Below the pieces are notes generated by a model, which did not search any database, was not told the origin of the DNA, and saw only the letters and a list, made by a program, of their open reading frames with translations. Positions 39,057-48,632 of a DNA stretch of 64,000 nucleotides are shown here, one piece after another. The stretch comes from Polycyclovorans sp. GTDB taxonomy: Bacteria > Pseudomonadota > Gammaproteobacteria > Nevskiales > Nevskiaceae. A program made the position numbers and the translations under genes. The stretch is from assembly GCA_002706265.1 (NCBI GenBank), contig PAKU01000006.1, positions 92,851 to 156,850 on the forward strand, in the 5' to 3' direction. The number at the start of each line of letters is the position of its first letter. Within the stretch, counting starts at the first letter, position 1.

Positions 39057-39530
39057 ATGCTTGAAGAGCGCGCCGTCGTCAGTCGTGTTGAGGGAGCCCA
39101 GGTTTGGGTCAAGCCCTTTGGCAGCGAAAGCTGTGCTCGCTGCCAGCGCGGCCAGGGGTGTGGTGGCGGCGTCATCGGGCGGCTGGTCAGCCGTCGGCGC
39201 GCCGACATCGAGGTTGCCCACGTCGGGCCGGCGCCTGCGGTGGGCGCGGTGGTCCGGGTCGGGGTGGAGGAGGGCGCGTTGATGAAGGCGGCGCTCGCCA
39301 TCTTTGCGTTGCCGATCGTGGGCCTGCTGGCGGCGGGAACGTTTGCGCACCAGCTGCTCGGCGCCCATGACCTGCTGGTTGCGGCGTTTGCCGGGATCGG
39401 TCTGGTGGGGGGCTTTCTGGTGACCCGCTGGCTGGGTGAGCACTGGCAGGCGGTCGGGCAGACCCAGCCGCGCATCCTCGGACTTGCCCGCACTGACGAC
39501 CCTTGCGCGCCGGTCGACGCAGGTTTTTGA
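39057..39530 (+). CDS. rseC: RseC/MucC (SoxR-reducing system protein)
   Basis: 157 residues. N-terminal cysteine cluster SCARCQRGQGCGGG with three Cys close together, followed by two membrane helices (about 78-98 and 102-122). This is the RseC family, which modulates sigma-E signalling and SoxR reduction in other bacteria. Its 3' end is near the mucD start and overlaps longer open frame there. Follows rseB by 13 bases. Confidence 0.9.
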   Translation: MLEERAVVSRVEGAQVWVKPFGSESCARCQRGQGCGGGVIGRLVSRRRADIEVAHVGPAPAVGAVVRVGVEEGALMKAALAIFALPIVGLLAAGTFAHQLLGAHDLLVAAFAGIGLVGGFLVTRWLGEHWQAVGQTQPRILGLARTDDPCAPVDAGF

Positions 39531-39601
39531 GCGTCTTCGGGCCGCGGGCCTGCGACCGCATGGGTTCGACGCAGACCGCCCCTGCCGCCGATAATGCGGC
39601 G

Positions 39602-41050
39602 ATGGCGCATTCGTTCCTCTCGACTCGGCTCGGCGGCCCGCAACTGCGGCGGCCGTTGCGGGTCTTGCCCCGGGCCCTTGCCCTGTTCCTTGCGATTGTC
39701 CTCGCCGCCTGCGGGCGCGAGGGTTCGCCGCCCGCCTTGCCCGATCTGGTGGTGACCCTGACGCCGTCCGTGGTCAATATCAGCGCGGCTGCGTCGGGTG
39801 ATGCGCCCCGCACGTCGCGGCAGGCGTCGTCACTGGGCAGCGGCTTCGTCTGGCAGGCCGATGGTCACATCGTCACCAACGCGCATGTGGTCAATCAGGC
39901 GCCGCAGGGCGTGGTGGTCAAACTACAGAATCGCCACAGCTACGCGGCGCGCCTGGTTGGAATCGACGAAGCCACCGACCTCGCCGTGCTCAAGATCGAC
40001 GCGCCCGAACTTGTGGCCGTGCAGATTGCCGATCTTTCGACCTTGCGCGTCGGCATGTCGCTGGTGGCCATCGCCGCGCCTTACGGCTTCGAGCACATGG
40101 TGACCACCGGCATCCTGTCGGCCAAGGCGCGCAGTTTTGCCGCAGACCCCTATGTGCCCTACCTGCAAACCGATGCCGCCATCCATCCGGGACATTCAGG
40201 CGGGCCCCTGTTTGATGCTTTTGGCCGGGTGGTGGGGGTCAGTACGCAGATGCTGACCGATCCGCGCGGTGCTGCTGGCACCGGCGTCGGGTTCGCGATT
40301 CCCATCGACCTCGCGCTGCGGGTGGCTGAGCAGTTGCGCGACGACGGACGCGTGCGTCGGGCCTGGCTTGGATTGGTGGTCGAAGGCCTTGACGCCCCCT
40401 CGGCGACCGCGCTGGGCCTCGACACGGTCCGTGGCGCGCGGATCCTTGAAGTGACGCCCGATTCGCCCGCCGCCGAATCCGGCCTGCGCGCCGGAGACGT
40501 GGTGTTGCGCATCAACGGCCGGCCCTTGAACGATTCGCGAGACCTGCCGCCGCTGATGGGCCAATTCAGTCCGGGCACGATGGCCGACGTCGAGCTGATT
40601 CGCGAGGGGCGTTCGGTACAGATCCGCGTGGAACTGGGCGAGGCCGAACCTGAGCCGTCTGCCTCGCGGAACCGGCCGCCGCCCGCACCCTGGGGGGCGC
40701 CGAGCAGCCCGCCGGCCACGCCACCGCCCGTCGCGTCGCGGCCTGCGACGGGTCTGCGCGACAACCCGCTGGGGATCCGCGTCGAATCGTTGGATGCGCA
40801 ACAGCGCAACAGCATTCCGCTGTTGCGCGGCGGCGTGCGCATCGTTCGCGTGGACAGTGAGGCGGCGGTCAGGGCCGGCCTGCGGGTGGATGACCTGCTG
40901 CTGCAGGTCAATGGCCAATCGGTGAACTCCCTCGAGCGCTTTGACGAAGTGGTGGGGCGACTGGCCCCTGAAGCCTCCGTGCCGCTGCTGGTGCAACGGC
41001 GCGGCGCGCCGCTGTTTCTCACCCTCGACCTGCCGCGTCGCACGCCATGA
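39602..41050 (+). CDS. mucD: DegP/MucD-type serine protease with lipobox
   Basis: 482 residues if started at the ATG 39602 (an ATG at 39560 is also possible). The signal ends LAACGREG, a lipobox, so the protein is probably membrane-anchored rather than free in the periplasm. Protease domain: VTNAHVV (His), EATDLAVLKID (Asp) and PGHSGGPL (Ser; His replaces the usual Asn before it). Two PDZ domains follow, separated by a Pro-rich linker near 350-385. It should degrade misfolded envelope proteins and dampen sigma-E. Ends overlapping the glutaredoxin-like gene. Confidence 0.9.
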   Translation: MAHSFLSTRLGGPQLRRPLRVLPRALALFLAIVLAACGREGSPPALPDLVVTLTPSVVNISAAASGDAPRTSRQASSLGSGFVWQADGHIVTNAHVVNQAPQGVVVKLQNRHSYAARLVGIDEATDLAVLKIDAPELVAVQIADLSTLRVGMSLVAIAAPYGFEHMVTTGILSAKARSFAADPYVPYLQTDAAIHPGHSGGPLFDAFGRVVGVSTQMLTDPRGAAGTGVGFAIPIDLALRVAEQLRDDGRVRRAWLGLVVEGLDAPSATALGLDTVRGARILEVTPDSPAAESGLRAGDVVLRINGRPLNDSRDLPPLMGQFSPGTMADVELIREGRSVQIRVELGEAEPEPSASRNRPPPAPWGAPSSPPATPPPVASRPATGLRDNPLGIRVESLDAQQRNSIPLLRGGVRIVRVDSEAAVRAGLRVDDLLLQVNGQSVNSLERFDEVVGRLAPEASVPLLVQRRGAPLFLTLDLPRRTP

Positions 41051-41283
41051 CCCCGACCCTCACCGTGCTTTCCCGCCCCGACTGCGAGCTGTGTGAGTAT
41101 CTGGGGCTGGCCCTGCAGCAGCATCTGCAGGGGCGGGCCGCGTTGGTCTGGCGCGATGTGGACGAACGCGAAGACTGGCAGCGCCGCTACGGGCTGAAGA
41201 TCCCCGTGGTGCTGGACGCCAACGGCCTGGTGGTGATGAGCGGCACATTCGACGCCGCGCGGCTCCCGCCGGCCCTGCGCTGA
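41047..41283 (+). CDS. Glutaredoxin-like protein (DUF836-type)
   Basis: 78 residues; start ATG overlaps the mucD stop by 4 bases. Short thioredoxin fold with SRPDCELCEYLG (CxxC) near residue 12-17 and IPVVLDANG with the cis-Pro. Members are small redox proteins of unknown partner. It commonly lies between mucD and lepA in related genomes. Confidence 0.85.
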   Translation: MTPTLTVLSRPDCELCEYLGLALQQHLQGRAALVWRDVDEREDWQRRYGLKIPVVLDANGLVVMSGTFDAARLPPALR

Positions 41284-41324
41284 ATCGCCATGATGGCCGC
41301 CGCCGCCGGGGCGCTGAGGGCCTT

Positions 41325-41336
41325 CGGTATACTGCG
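41325..41336 (+). promoter_or_regulatory. Putative -10 region of lepA (CGGTATACTGCG)
   Basis: TATACT lies 26 bases before the lepA ATG. The same 12-mer occurs 24 bases before miaB (63619-63630), at nearly the same distance to its ATG. No clear -35 box was found. Confidence 0.4.
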
Positions 41337-41359
41337 CGTTGTTCAAGGCCAGCCCCTAA

Positions 41360-43168
<1,809 letters not shown>

Positions 43169-43206
43169 TCAGCGGTTTCACCTCAGCGCGGTTCATGGAG
43201 TCATTG

Positions 43207-43986
43207 ATGTCGCAGTTCCATTGGGATTTCATGGTGTTCTTGAGCCTCGCCGCCGCGGTCACCGGCGTGGTGTGGGCGCTGGAGACTTGGCGTTTCGCGC
43301 CGGCGCGCCGCGCGTCGGGTGGCCCTGAAAAGGCCAACGGCGCGGTCGAGTTCTGTCGTTCGTTTTTTCCGGTCATCGTCGTCGTGCTGGTGTTGCGTGC
43401 CTGGATCGTCGAACCCTTCCGCATTCCCTCGGGCTCGATGATTCCGACGCTCAATGTCGGCGACTTCATCCTGGTGAACAAATTCACCTATGGCCTTCGC
43501 GAACCGGTCACCCACCACAAGCTGCTGCCGTGGGCCGGCGCGCCCGACCGCGGTGATGTGGTGGTGTTTCGCTGGCCGGTGGACCCGTCGAAAGATTTCA
43601 TCAAGCGCGTGATCGGCTTGCCGGGAGATTTCATCCAGTACCGCGACAAGCAGCTCATCATCAATGGTGAGCGCATCGCCCAGGAAGACGACGGGGTCTT
43701 CAGCAGCCCGATCGGCCGCATCGAACGCTTCGAGGAGCGGCTGACCGACAACGGCAGCCACGAGATCATTCTCACCAACGACCGCCGCGCGCAGTCATTC
43801 GACTTTACCGTGCCACCGGGGGAGTATTTCGTCATGGGTGACAACCGCGACGGCAGCGACGACTCCCGGGGTTGGGGCACCGTCCCCGAGGCCAATCTGG
43901 TCGGCCGTGCATTTTTCATCTGGATGAGTTGGGACGGCGACAACAAGCGCGTCGACTTCAGCCGCATTGGCATGCGCATACGGTGA
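43207..43986 (+). CDS. lepB: Signal peptidase I
   Basis: 259 residues from the ATG at 43207, which has GGAG six bases before it; an ATG at 43195 is an alternative. Two N-terminal membrane helices (about 7-26 and 48-66). Catalytic Ser in RIPSGSMIPTL and Lys in FIKRVIGLPGD, with the GDNRDGSDDSRGWG box near the C-terminus. Cleaves signal peptides at the periplasmic face. 38 bases after lepA. Confidence 0.97.
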   Translation: MSQFHWDFMVFLSLAAAVTGVVWALETWRFAPARRASGGPEKANGAVEFCRSFFPVIVVVLVLRAWIVEPFRIPSGSMIPTLNVGDFILVNKFTYGLREPVTHHKLLPWAGAPDRGDVVVFRWPVDPSKDFIKRVIGLPGDFIQYRDKQLIINGERIAQEDDGVFSSPIGRIERFEERLTDNGSHEIILTNDRRAQSFDFTVPPGEYFVMGDNRDGSDDSRGWGTVPEANLVGRAFFIWMSWDGDNKRVDFSRIGMRIR

Positions 43987-43996
43987 GGAGCGGAGC

Positions 43997-44368
43997 ATGA
44001 TCAATCGTCAAAGGCAGCGTGGTCTGGGCGGGTTCGGGCTGCTGATTCTCTTCGCGGGGCTGGGCTTCGTGATGTTGATCGCGTTCAAATGCGTCCCGGT
44101 GTATCTGAACCAGATGAAGATCAGCCGTGCCGTCAGTGCTGTGGCAATGGATGCCCCCGGCTCGGTGGTCGAGATCCGCAGCGCGCTGCAGCGCTACTGG
44201 GACATCGAAGACATTGACGACCTGTCGCCGCGCGATGTGAAAGTGGTGCGCAGCGCCAGCGGCCGCCGCCTGAGCTATGACTACGAGGCGCGGCGCCACC
44301 TGTTTGCCAACGTGTCACTGGTGCTGGAATTCGGTGGCGACGTGCCGTTGGCCGGCCCGATGCCTTGA
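43997..44368 (+). CDS. DUF4845 membrane protein
   Basis: 123 residues from the ATG at 43997 (GAGGAGCGGAGC upstream). One N-terminal membrane helix (GGFGLLILFAGLGFVMLIAF) and a periplasmic domain. The N-terminal layout resembles prepilin-like DUF4845 proteins that are conserved between lepB and rnc. Function unknown. Its stop overlaps the rnc TTG start. Confidence 0.87.
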   Translation: MINRQRQRGLGGFGLLILFAGLGFVMLIAFKCVPVYLNQMKISRAVSAVAMDAPGSVVEIRSALQRYWDIEDIDDLSPRDVKVVRSASGRRLSYDYEARRHLFANVSLVLEFGGDVPLAGPMP

Positions 44369-45051
44369 CGACACTCGACGGCCTGCAAACGCGACTGGGG
44401 TATCGGTTCGTCGACCTGCAGCGACTGGTGCAAGCCTTGACGCATCGCTCGATGGGCGGCATCGACAACGAGCGCCTCGAGTTTCTGGGCGACGGCCTGC
44501 TCAACGCACTGATCGGCGAGGCGCTGTACCTGCAAAATCCCCGACACGACGAGGGCGCGCTGTCGCGTCTGCGGTCCAGTCTGGTGCGCGAGGCGACGCT
44601 GTGTGCGCTGGCGCGTCGCCTTGATCTGGGGCCGCACCTGCGGCTGGGTGAAAGCGAGCGCAAGTCCGGCGGTCAGCGGCGCGACTCGATTCTTGCCGAT
44701 GCCGTGGAAGCGATCCTGGCGGCCATTTATCTCGACGGCGGCTTCGACGCCGCGCGGCAGAGCTGCCATCGCTGGTTCGCCGACGCCCTGGCCACCCTGC
44801 CGGATCCCGAAGCATTGAAAGACCCCAAGACGCGCCTGCAGGAATGGTTGCAGTCACGCAACCGGGCACTGCCGGTGTACACGGTCGTCGATGCCTCCGG
44901 CCCGCCGCACCGGCGGACGTTCGTGGCACGCTGCACCCTCACCGACGCGCCCCAGCAGGCCGAGGCCACCGCCGGATCGCGGCGTCATGCCGAACAACAG
45001 GCAGCCGAACGGCTGCTTCAACACCTCACCGAGAACATACCCCATGCTTAG
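44365..45051 (+). CDS. rnc: Ribonuclease III
   Basis: 228 residues starting at TTG 44365 (TTGA overlap with the previous stop). Catalytic box NERLEFLGDGLLN near residue 32-44 and the second acidic box DSILADAVEAILAAIYLDGG near 111-130; a dsRNA-binding domain from about 155 to the end. Cuts double-stranded RNA, including rRNA precursors. The 3' end overlaps era by 8 bases. Confidence 0.96.
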   Translation: MTTLDGLQTRLGYRFVDLQRLVQALTHRSMGGIDNERLEFLGDGLLNALIGEALYLQNPRHDEGALSRLRSSLVREATLCALARRLDLGPHLRLGESERKSGGQRRDSILADAVEAILAAIYLDGGFDAARQSCHRWFADALATLPDPEALKDPKTRLQEWLQSRNRALPVYTVVDASGPPHRRTFVARCTLTDAPQQAEATAGSRRHAEQQAAERLLQHLTENIPHA

Positions 45052-45934
45052 CGCCATGATCGCCGTGGTGGGTCGCCCCAATGTGGGCAAGTCGTCGCTG
45101 GTCAATGCGCTGGTGGGCCGCAAGGTCAGCATCGTCAGCCACAAGCCGCAGACCACGCGTCACCAGATTCAGGGCGTGGTGCACGACCCGCGCGGACAAC
45201 TGGTATTCGTGGACACGCCGGGCATCCACGGTGACGGCAAACGCGCGCTCAACCGGGTGATGAATGACGCGGCGTTTTCGGCGCTGGAAGACGTCGACGT
45301 GGTGCTGTTCGTGGTCGATGCCAACCGCTGGACCGACGAAGACCAGCAGGTGCTGAATCGTCTCAAGGGCCTGTCGACGCCTGTCGGCCTGGTGATGAAC
45401 ATGATCGACCGCATGGACGACAAGACCCGGCTGCTGCCCACGCTGCAGCGATTGCAGGGCCTGCATGGTTTCGCCTTCATCGTGCCCATCTCGGCGCTGC
45501 GGCGGGTGCAGCTTGAGGCCCTGACCGAGGAGCTGTTCAACCGCGCCAGTGAAGGCCCGGCGTTCTATCCGGAAGACATGGCGGTGGGCCACGATCAGCG
45601 CTTCGCCCTGGCGGAGCTGATTCGCGAGAAGGTGGTGCGCAACCTGCACCAGGAAATGCCCTACGCCACGGCCGTGGGCATCGAGCAGTGGGAGGTCGAG
45701 GGGCGACTGGATCGCGTGCACGCCATCATCTGGGTCGAGCGCGAGGGGCAGAAGGGGATTGTCATCGGTGACAAAGGCCAGCAATTGCGCAAGATCGGCG
45801 AGGCCGCCCGCAAGGAATGGGAACGCGGCAGCGACCGCAAGCTTTTTCTGCAACTGTGGTGCAAGGTCAAGGAAAACTGGAGTGACGACCTTCGGGCCTT
45901 GGGCCAGTTTGGGCTGCGGCCCGGCGGCGAATAG
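45044..45934 (+). CDS. era: GTPase Era with altered G4 motif
   Basis: 296 residues. G1 GRPNVGKSS (10-18), QTTRHQIQG effector region (36-44) and G3 DTPG (57-60) are normal. The G4 motif, usually NKxD, reads NMID at 119-122, with Met in place of the conserved Lys. The C-terminal KH domain is complete, with KGIVIGDKGQQLRKIGEAAR. Era binds 16S rRNA and helps 30S assembly. Start ATG at 45044 overlaps rnc. recO, the usual next gene, is not here; the operon ends convergently. Confidence 0.95.
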   Translation: MLSAMIAVVGRPNVGKSSLVNALVGRKVSIVSHKPQTTRHQIQGVVHDPRGQLVFVDTPGIHGDGKRALNRVMNDAAFSALEDVDVVLFVVDANRWTDEDQQVLNRLKGLSTPVGLVMNMIDRMDDKTRLLPTLQRLQGLHGFAFIVPISALRRVQLEALTEELFNRASEGPAFYPEDMAVGHDQRFALAELIREKVVRNLHQEMPYATAVGIEQWEVEGRLDRVHAIIWVEREGQKGIVIGDKGQQLRKIGEAARKEWERGSDRKLFLQLWCKVKENWSDDLRALGQFGLRPGGE

Positions 45935-45964
45935 CGCGGCGGGGCCTGATCAGCGTCGCCGCGC
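45934..45964. terminator. Possible shared hairpin between era and the DUF1329 gene
   Basis: GCGCGGCG at 45934-45941 and CGCCGCGC at 45957-45964 are exact inverted copies with a 15-base loop in the convergent gap. There is no T tract on either strand, so this may only be GC-rich chance or a Rho-type end. Confidence 0.35.
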
Positions 45965-47365
45965 CAGCCGGTTGAGGTTGGCCGGTTCGAAGTGGCGATC
46001 TTCGTAGGTGATGTCGAAATCGGTCACCTCATCTTCGTTGGCCAGGGTGGTGGCGAAGTAGCGCTTGGATTGCAGGTCATAGATGAATTCGGGAATGCCC
46101 GTGGTGGTGGGCACGAAGGGCGCGGTCAGCAGGTGGCCTTCCTGCACCTTCCAGAGTTCGCCGCGACCGTCGTAATTGTCGATCACGGCAATGCTCCACG
46201 AATCCTCGTCGATGTAGAACACGCGCTTGGCGAAATTGTGCCGCGTGCCCGGCTTGAGATTGGCCTCGACGACCCAGACGCGGTGCTTCTCGAAGCGCGT
46301 GTAGGCCGGATTGGCATGGTTGGGCGTGAGAATGTCGTCGTACGTCACCAGCGGCGAATTGATCTCGTAGGCGTTGTACGGAATGTACATTTCCCTGCGA
46401 CCCAGCAGCTTCCAGTTGAAACGGTCCAGGGCGCCATTGAACATGTCGATCTGGTCGTTGTACTGCTCGTTGTCGGTGCCGACCGCAGGGTTGTCGTAGC
46501 CGACATCCGGCGCGCGGTTGACACGCCCCAGCCCCGGCGAGAACAGCCACGCCGCGCGACCGCCGGAGGCCTGGTCGGCCGTCTCGTGTACCAGGGTCAA
46601 CTGACCGGCCACGCGCGGCGGCGCCACGGTGGTCGACAGATAGAACGCAATGATCTTGCTGGAGCGGTTGTCCTGCTCTTCAAGGTTGGCGTACTTGAAC
46701 TTCACGTCTTCGATGATCTTGGTGATCACGTAGCTGCCGTTCGGCTGAACGATGGCCTGGTTGTTGTAGCGCTTGGCGGCCGAGCCGCGGAACTTGAGCT
46801 TGTGATTCCAGATCACCTCGGCGCCGTTCTGCGGGATGGGGAAGGGGAAGCCCAGCACGGCCCCCTTGACGCTGTCGGTGCCTTCCAGCGTGGCGCGCGT
46901 GGCGTTGAGCTTGGTTTCTGCGTAAATCTTGTCGGGGAAAAAGGCGGTGCGCACCGACTTGTAAACCGGAATCTTGAACGTCGGGTAGGCCGTGAACATG
47001 GCCTTGTGGCCCTCGGTGAGCAGCGCGGCGTGTTCGGCCATGTTCTCGCGGGTGATGGTGAAGATCGGCTTCAGCAGTTCTTCGTCCATGGTGCCGCGAA
47101 ACTGCGCGACGAGCTTCTCGGGCTCCTTGGTCCGCAGACGCTCCAGCTCGTCGCGCGTCATGTCGATGGTGTCCTGCGGAAAGTTGGCCTTGCCGGTCCA
47201 CTCCGGGATGCTGCCGTCTTCGTTACCGGCGTGAATGGCGCCCACGGGCGTCAGATCCTTGCCCAGACGCTCGGCCTCGTCAGCGCTGACAGCGGCCAGT
47301 GCCGCCGAGGTGCCCAGCCATCCAGCGGCACAGGTGGCCAGGACCCGCAGTGTTTTTGACTTCAT
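45950..47365 (-). CDS. DUF1329 secreted protein
   Basis: 471 residues; CAGGAGA lies upstream of the ATG at 47365. Signal peptide ending ALAAVSADE. The DUF1329 pattern is clear: VSADEAERLGKDLTPVGA, GKANFPQDTIDM, RRMYIP-like REMYIPYNAYEINSP, and the C-terminal YDGRGELWKVQEGHL and ATTLANEDEVTDFDITYED. Such proteins have a LolB-like/beta fold and pair with DUF1302 porin-like proteins in lipid or hydrocarbon uptake clusters. The substrate here is unknown. Transcribed in the same direction as, and 50 bases after, the AraC gene. Confidence 0.9.
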   Translation of the reverse strand: MKSKTLRVLATCAAGWLGTSAALAAVSADEAERLGKDLTPVGAIHAGNEDGSIPEWTGKANFPQDTIDMTRDELERLRTKEPEKLVAQFRGTMDEELLKPIFTITRENMAEHAALLTEGHKAMFTAYPTFKIPVYKSVRTAFFPDKIYAETKLNATRATLEGTDSVKGAVLGFPFPIPQNGAEVIWNHKLKFRGSAAKRYNNQAIVQPNGSYVITKIIEDVKFKYANLEEQDNRSSKIIAFYLSTTVAPPRVAGQLTLVHETADQASGGRAAWLFSPGLGRVNRAPDVGYDNPAVGTDNEQYNDQIDMFNGALDRFNWKLLGRREMYIPYNAYEINSPLVTYDDILTPNHANPAYTRFEKHRVWVVEANLKPGTRHNFAKRVFYIDEDSWSIAVIDNYDGRGELWKVQEGHLLTAPFVPTTTGIPEFIYDLQSKRYFATTLANEDEVTDFDITYEDRHFEPANLNRLARRR

Positions 47366-47415
47366 GATTCGTCTCCTGAAATGAAAAGCCTGCTCCCGGG
47401 CGGGGCCGCATCCAA

Positions 47416-48450
47416 CTACCGGTGGCTGCCGGGAGGGTGGCGGGTTTTGTCCGCCCCTCTTTTTTGGTCTCGATACTGCACGGGCGTGAGGCCCGACCAT
47501 CGTTTGAATGCTCTGTAGAAGGTGCTCGGTTCCGAGAACCCGGTGAGATAAACGATGTTATCGATGGTTTCAGGGGTCTGTGCCAATAGCCGCCGCGCCA
47601 GTCGATAGCGAAAGTCGGCCAATAGCTGGGTGAAACTGGTGCCGGCCTGCGACAGATCGAAACGCAAACGCCGCTCACTGAGCCCCAGCGCGCGGGCAAT
47701 GGGTTCGAGCTCGCACTGGCCGGTTTCGAGTCGCAGGGCAATCTGCGCTTCAACGCGTTCGATCAGGTCTTGCCGTTCGATGCGCAGCAGCCGGCGTTCG
47801 GCCACTTCCTCGTGAACGCGCAACAGGTCGGGGTCCCAGCGCGGCGACGTCCAGTCGAGCATGCTGGCCGGAAAGTCGACCTCGCAATGCGGCGCATTGA
47901 AGGCCACCGGGCACCCGAACAGGTTTTCGTAGTCTTCGATGGGCGAACGCTGCTCGTAGCTCAGGCGAATGGCCTGGGGATGGAAGGCCCCCTCGGTCGC
48001 ATGCTTGGCGAACTGGATGATGCTCCACACCGCGCAAATTTCGGTGTGGCGCAGCACGGCAGTGCGTTCCGGCGAGCTGACGATGACCAGGCGTGCCGGC
48101 CCGTGCTCGCGCTCGATGCGCACGTTGAGCGCGTCGCTGACCAGCCGCAGATACTTGAATGCGCGAAGGCAACCGTCGGCCATGGTCGGGCTGGAGTACA
48201 TCAGGTACTCCAGCACCTCGGCGCGATACGGCGGCAGGTGCGGACAGATCTTCAGTGCGATGTCGCGCTCGCCGGTGACCGACTCCACCGTCTCCCAGAA
48301 CACCACCTGCATCGGGTGATGCATGCGGATTTCCTTGAACGGCAGGCCCTCGGCCTGGAAGCCCAGTTCCCGATAAATGGCGCCCACGTCGTAGCCCGCC
48401 TTGACGAGTCCGGTGTGCACGAGCTGCAGCAGTTGTCCTGAATCCCGCAT
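47416..48450 (-). CDS. AraC-family regulator
   Basis: 344 residues from the ATG at 48450. N-terminal arabinose-binding-like domain 2 (about 20-205) and C-terminal AraC helix-turn-helix pair with ALGLSERRLRFDLSQAG, and TIDNIVYLTGFSEPSTFYRA followed by FKRWSGLTPVQYR. This architecture is the OruR/VirF-type group that senses lipid-like or amino-acid ligands. Flanked by DUF1329 (same strand) and DUF1302 (divergent), it is the likely local switch for both. Confidence 0.9.
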   Translation of the reverse strand: MRDSGQLLQLVHTGLVKAGYDVGAIYRELGFQAEGLPFKEIRMHHPMQVVFWETVESVTGERDIALKICPHLPPYRAEVLEYLMYSSPTMADGCLRAFKYLRLVSDALNVRIEREHGPARLVIVSSPERTAVLRHTEICAVWSIIQFAKHATEGAFHPQAIRLSYEQRSPIEDYENLFGCPVAFNAPHCEVDFPASMLDWTSPRWDPDLLRVHEEVAERRLLRIERQDLIERVEAQIALRLETGQCELEPIARALGLSERRLRFDLSQAGTSFTQLLADFRYRLARRLLAQTPETIDNIVYLTGFSEPSTFYRAFKRWSGLTPVQYRDQKRGADKTRHPPGSHR

Positions 48451-48632
48451 CGTTTTCGTTGTAATGGATTGGAGAGACGCAGTGGAGTGGCGTTGCCGCC
48501 AACGTGAATGACCCGAAATCGTGTTGCACTCGCATGGAGCGCTGATACCTTTAGCACATCTGAACCCGCCCATTGATGCGCCAGAGACGGGTGCCGCAGC
48601 CGCAGCGTCACACAATAATGAGGGAGAAAGCC

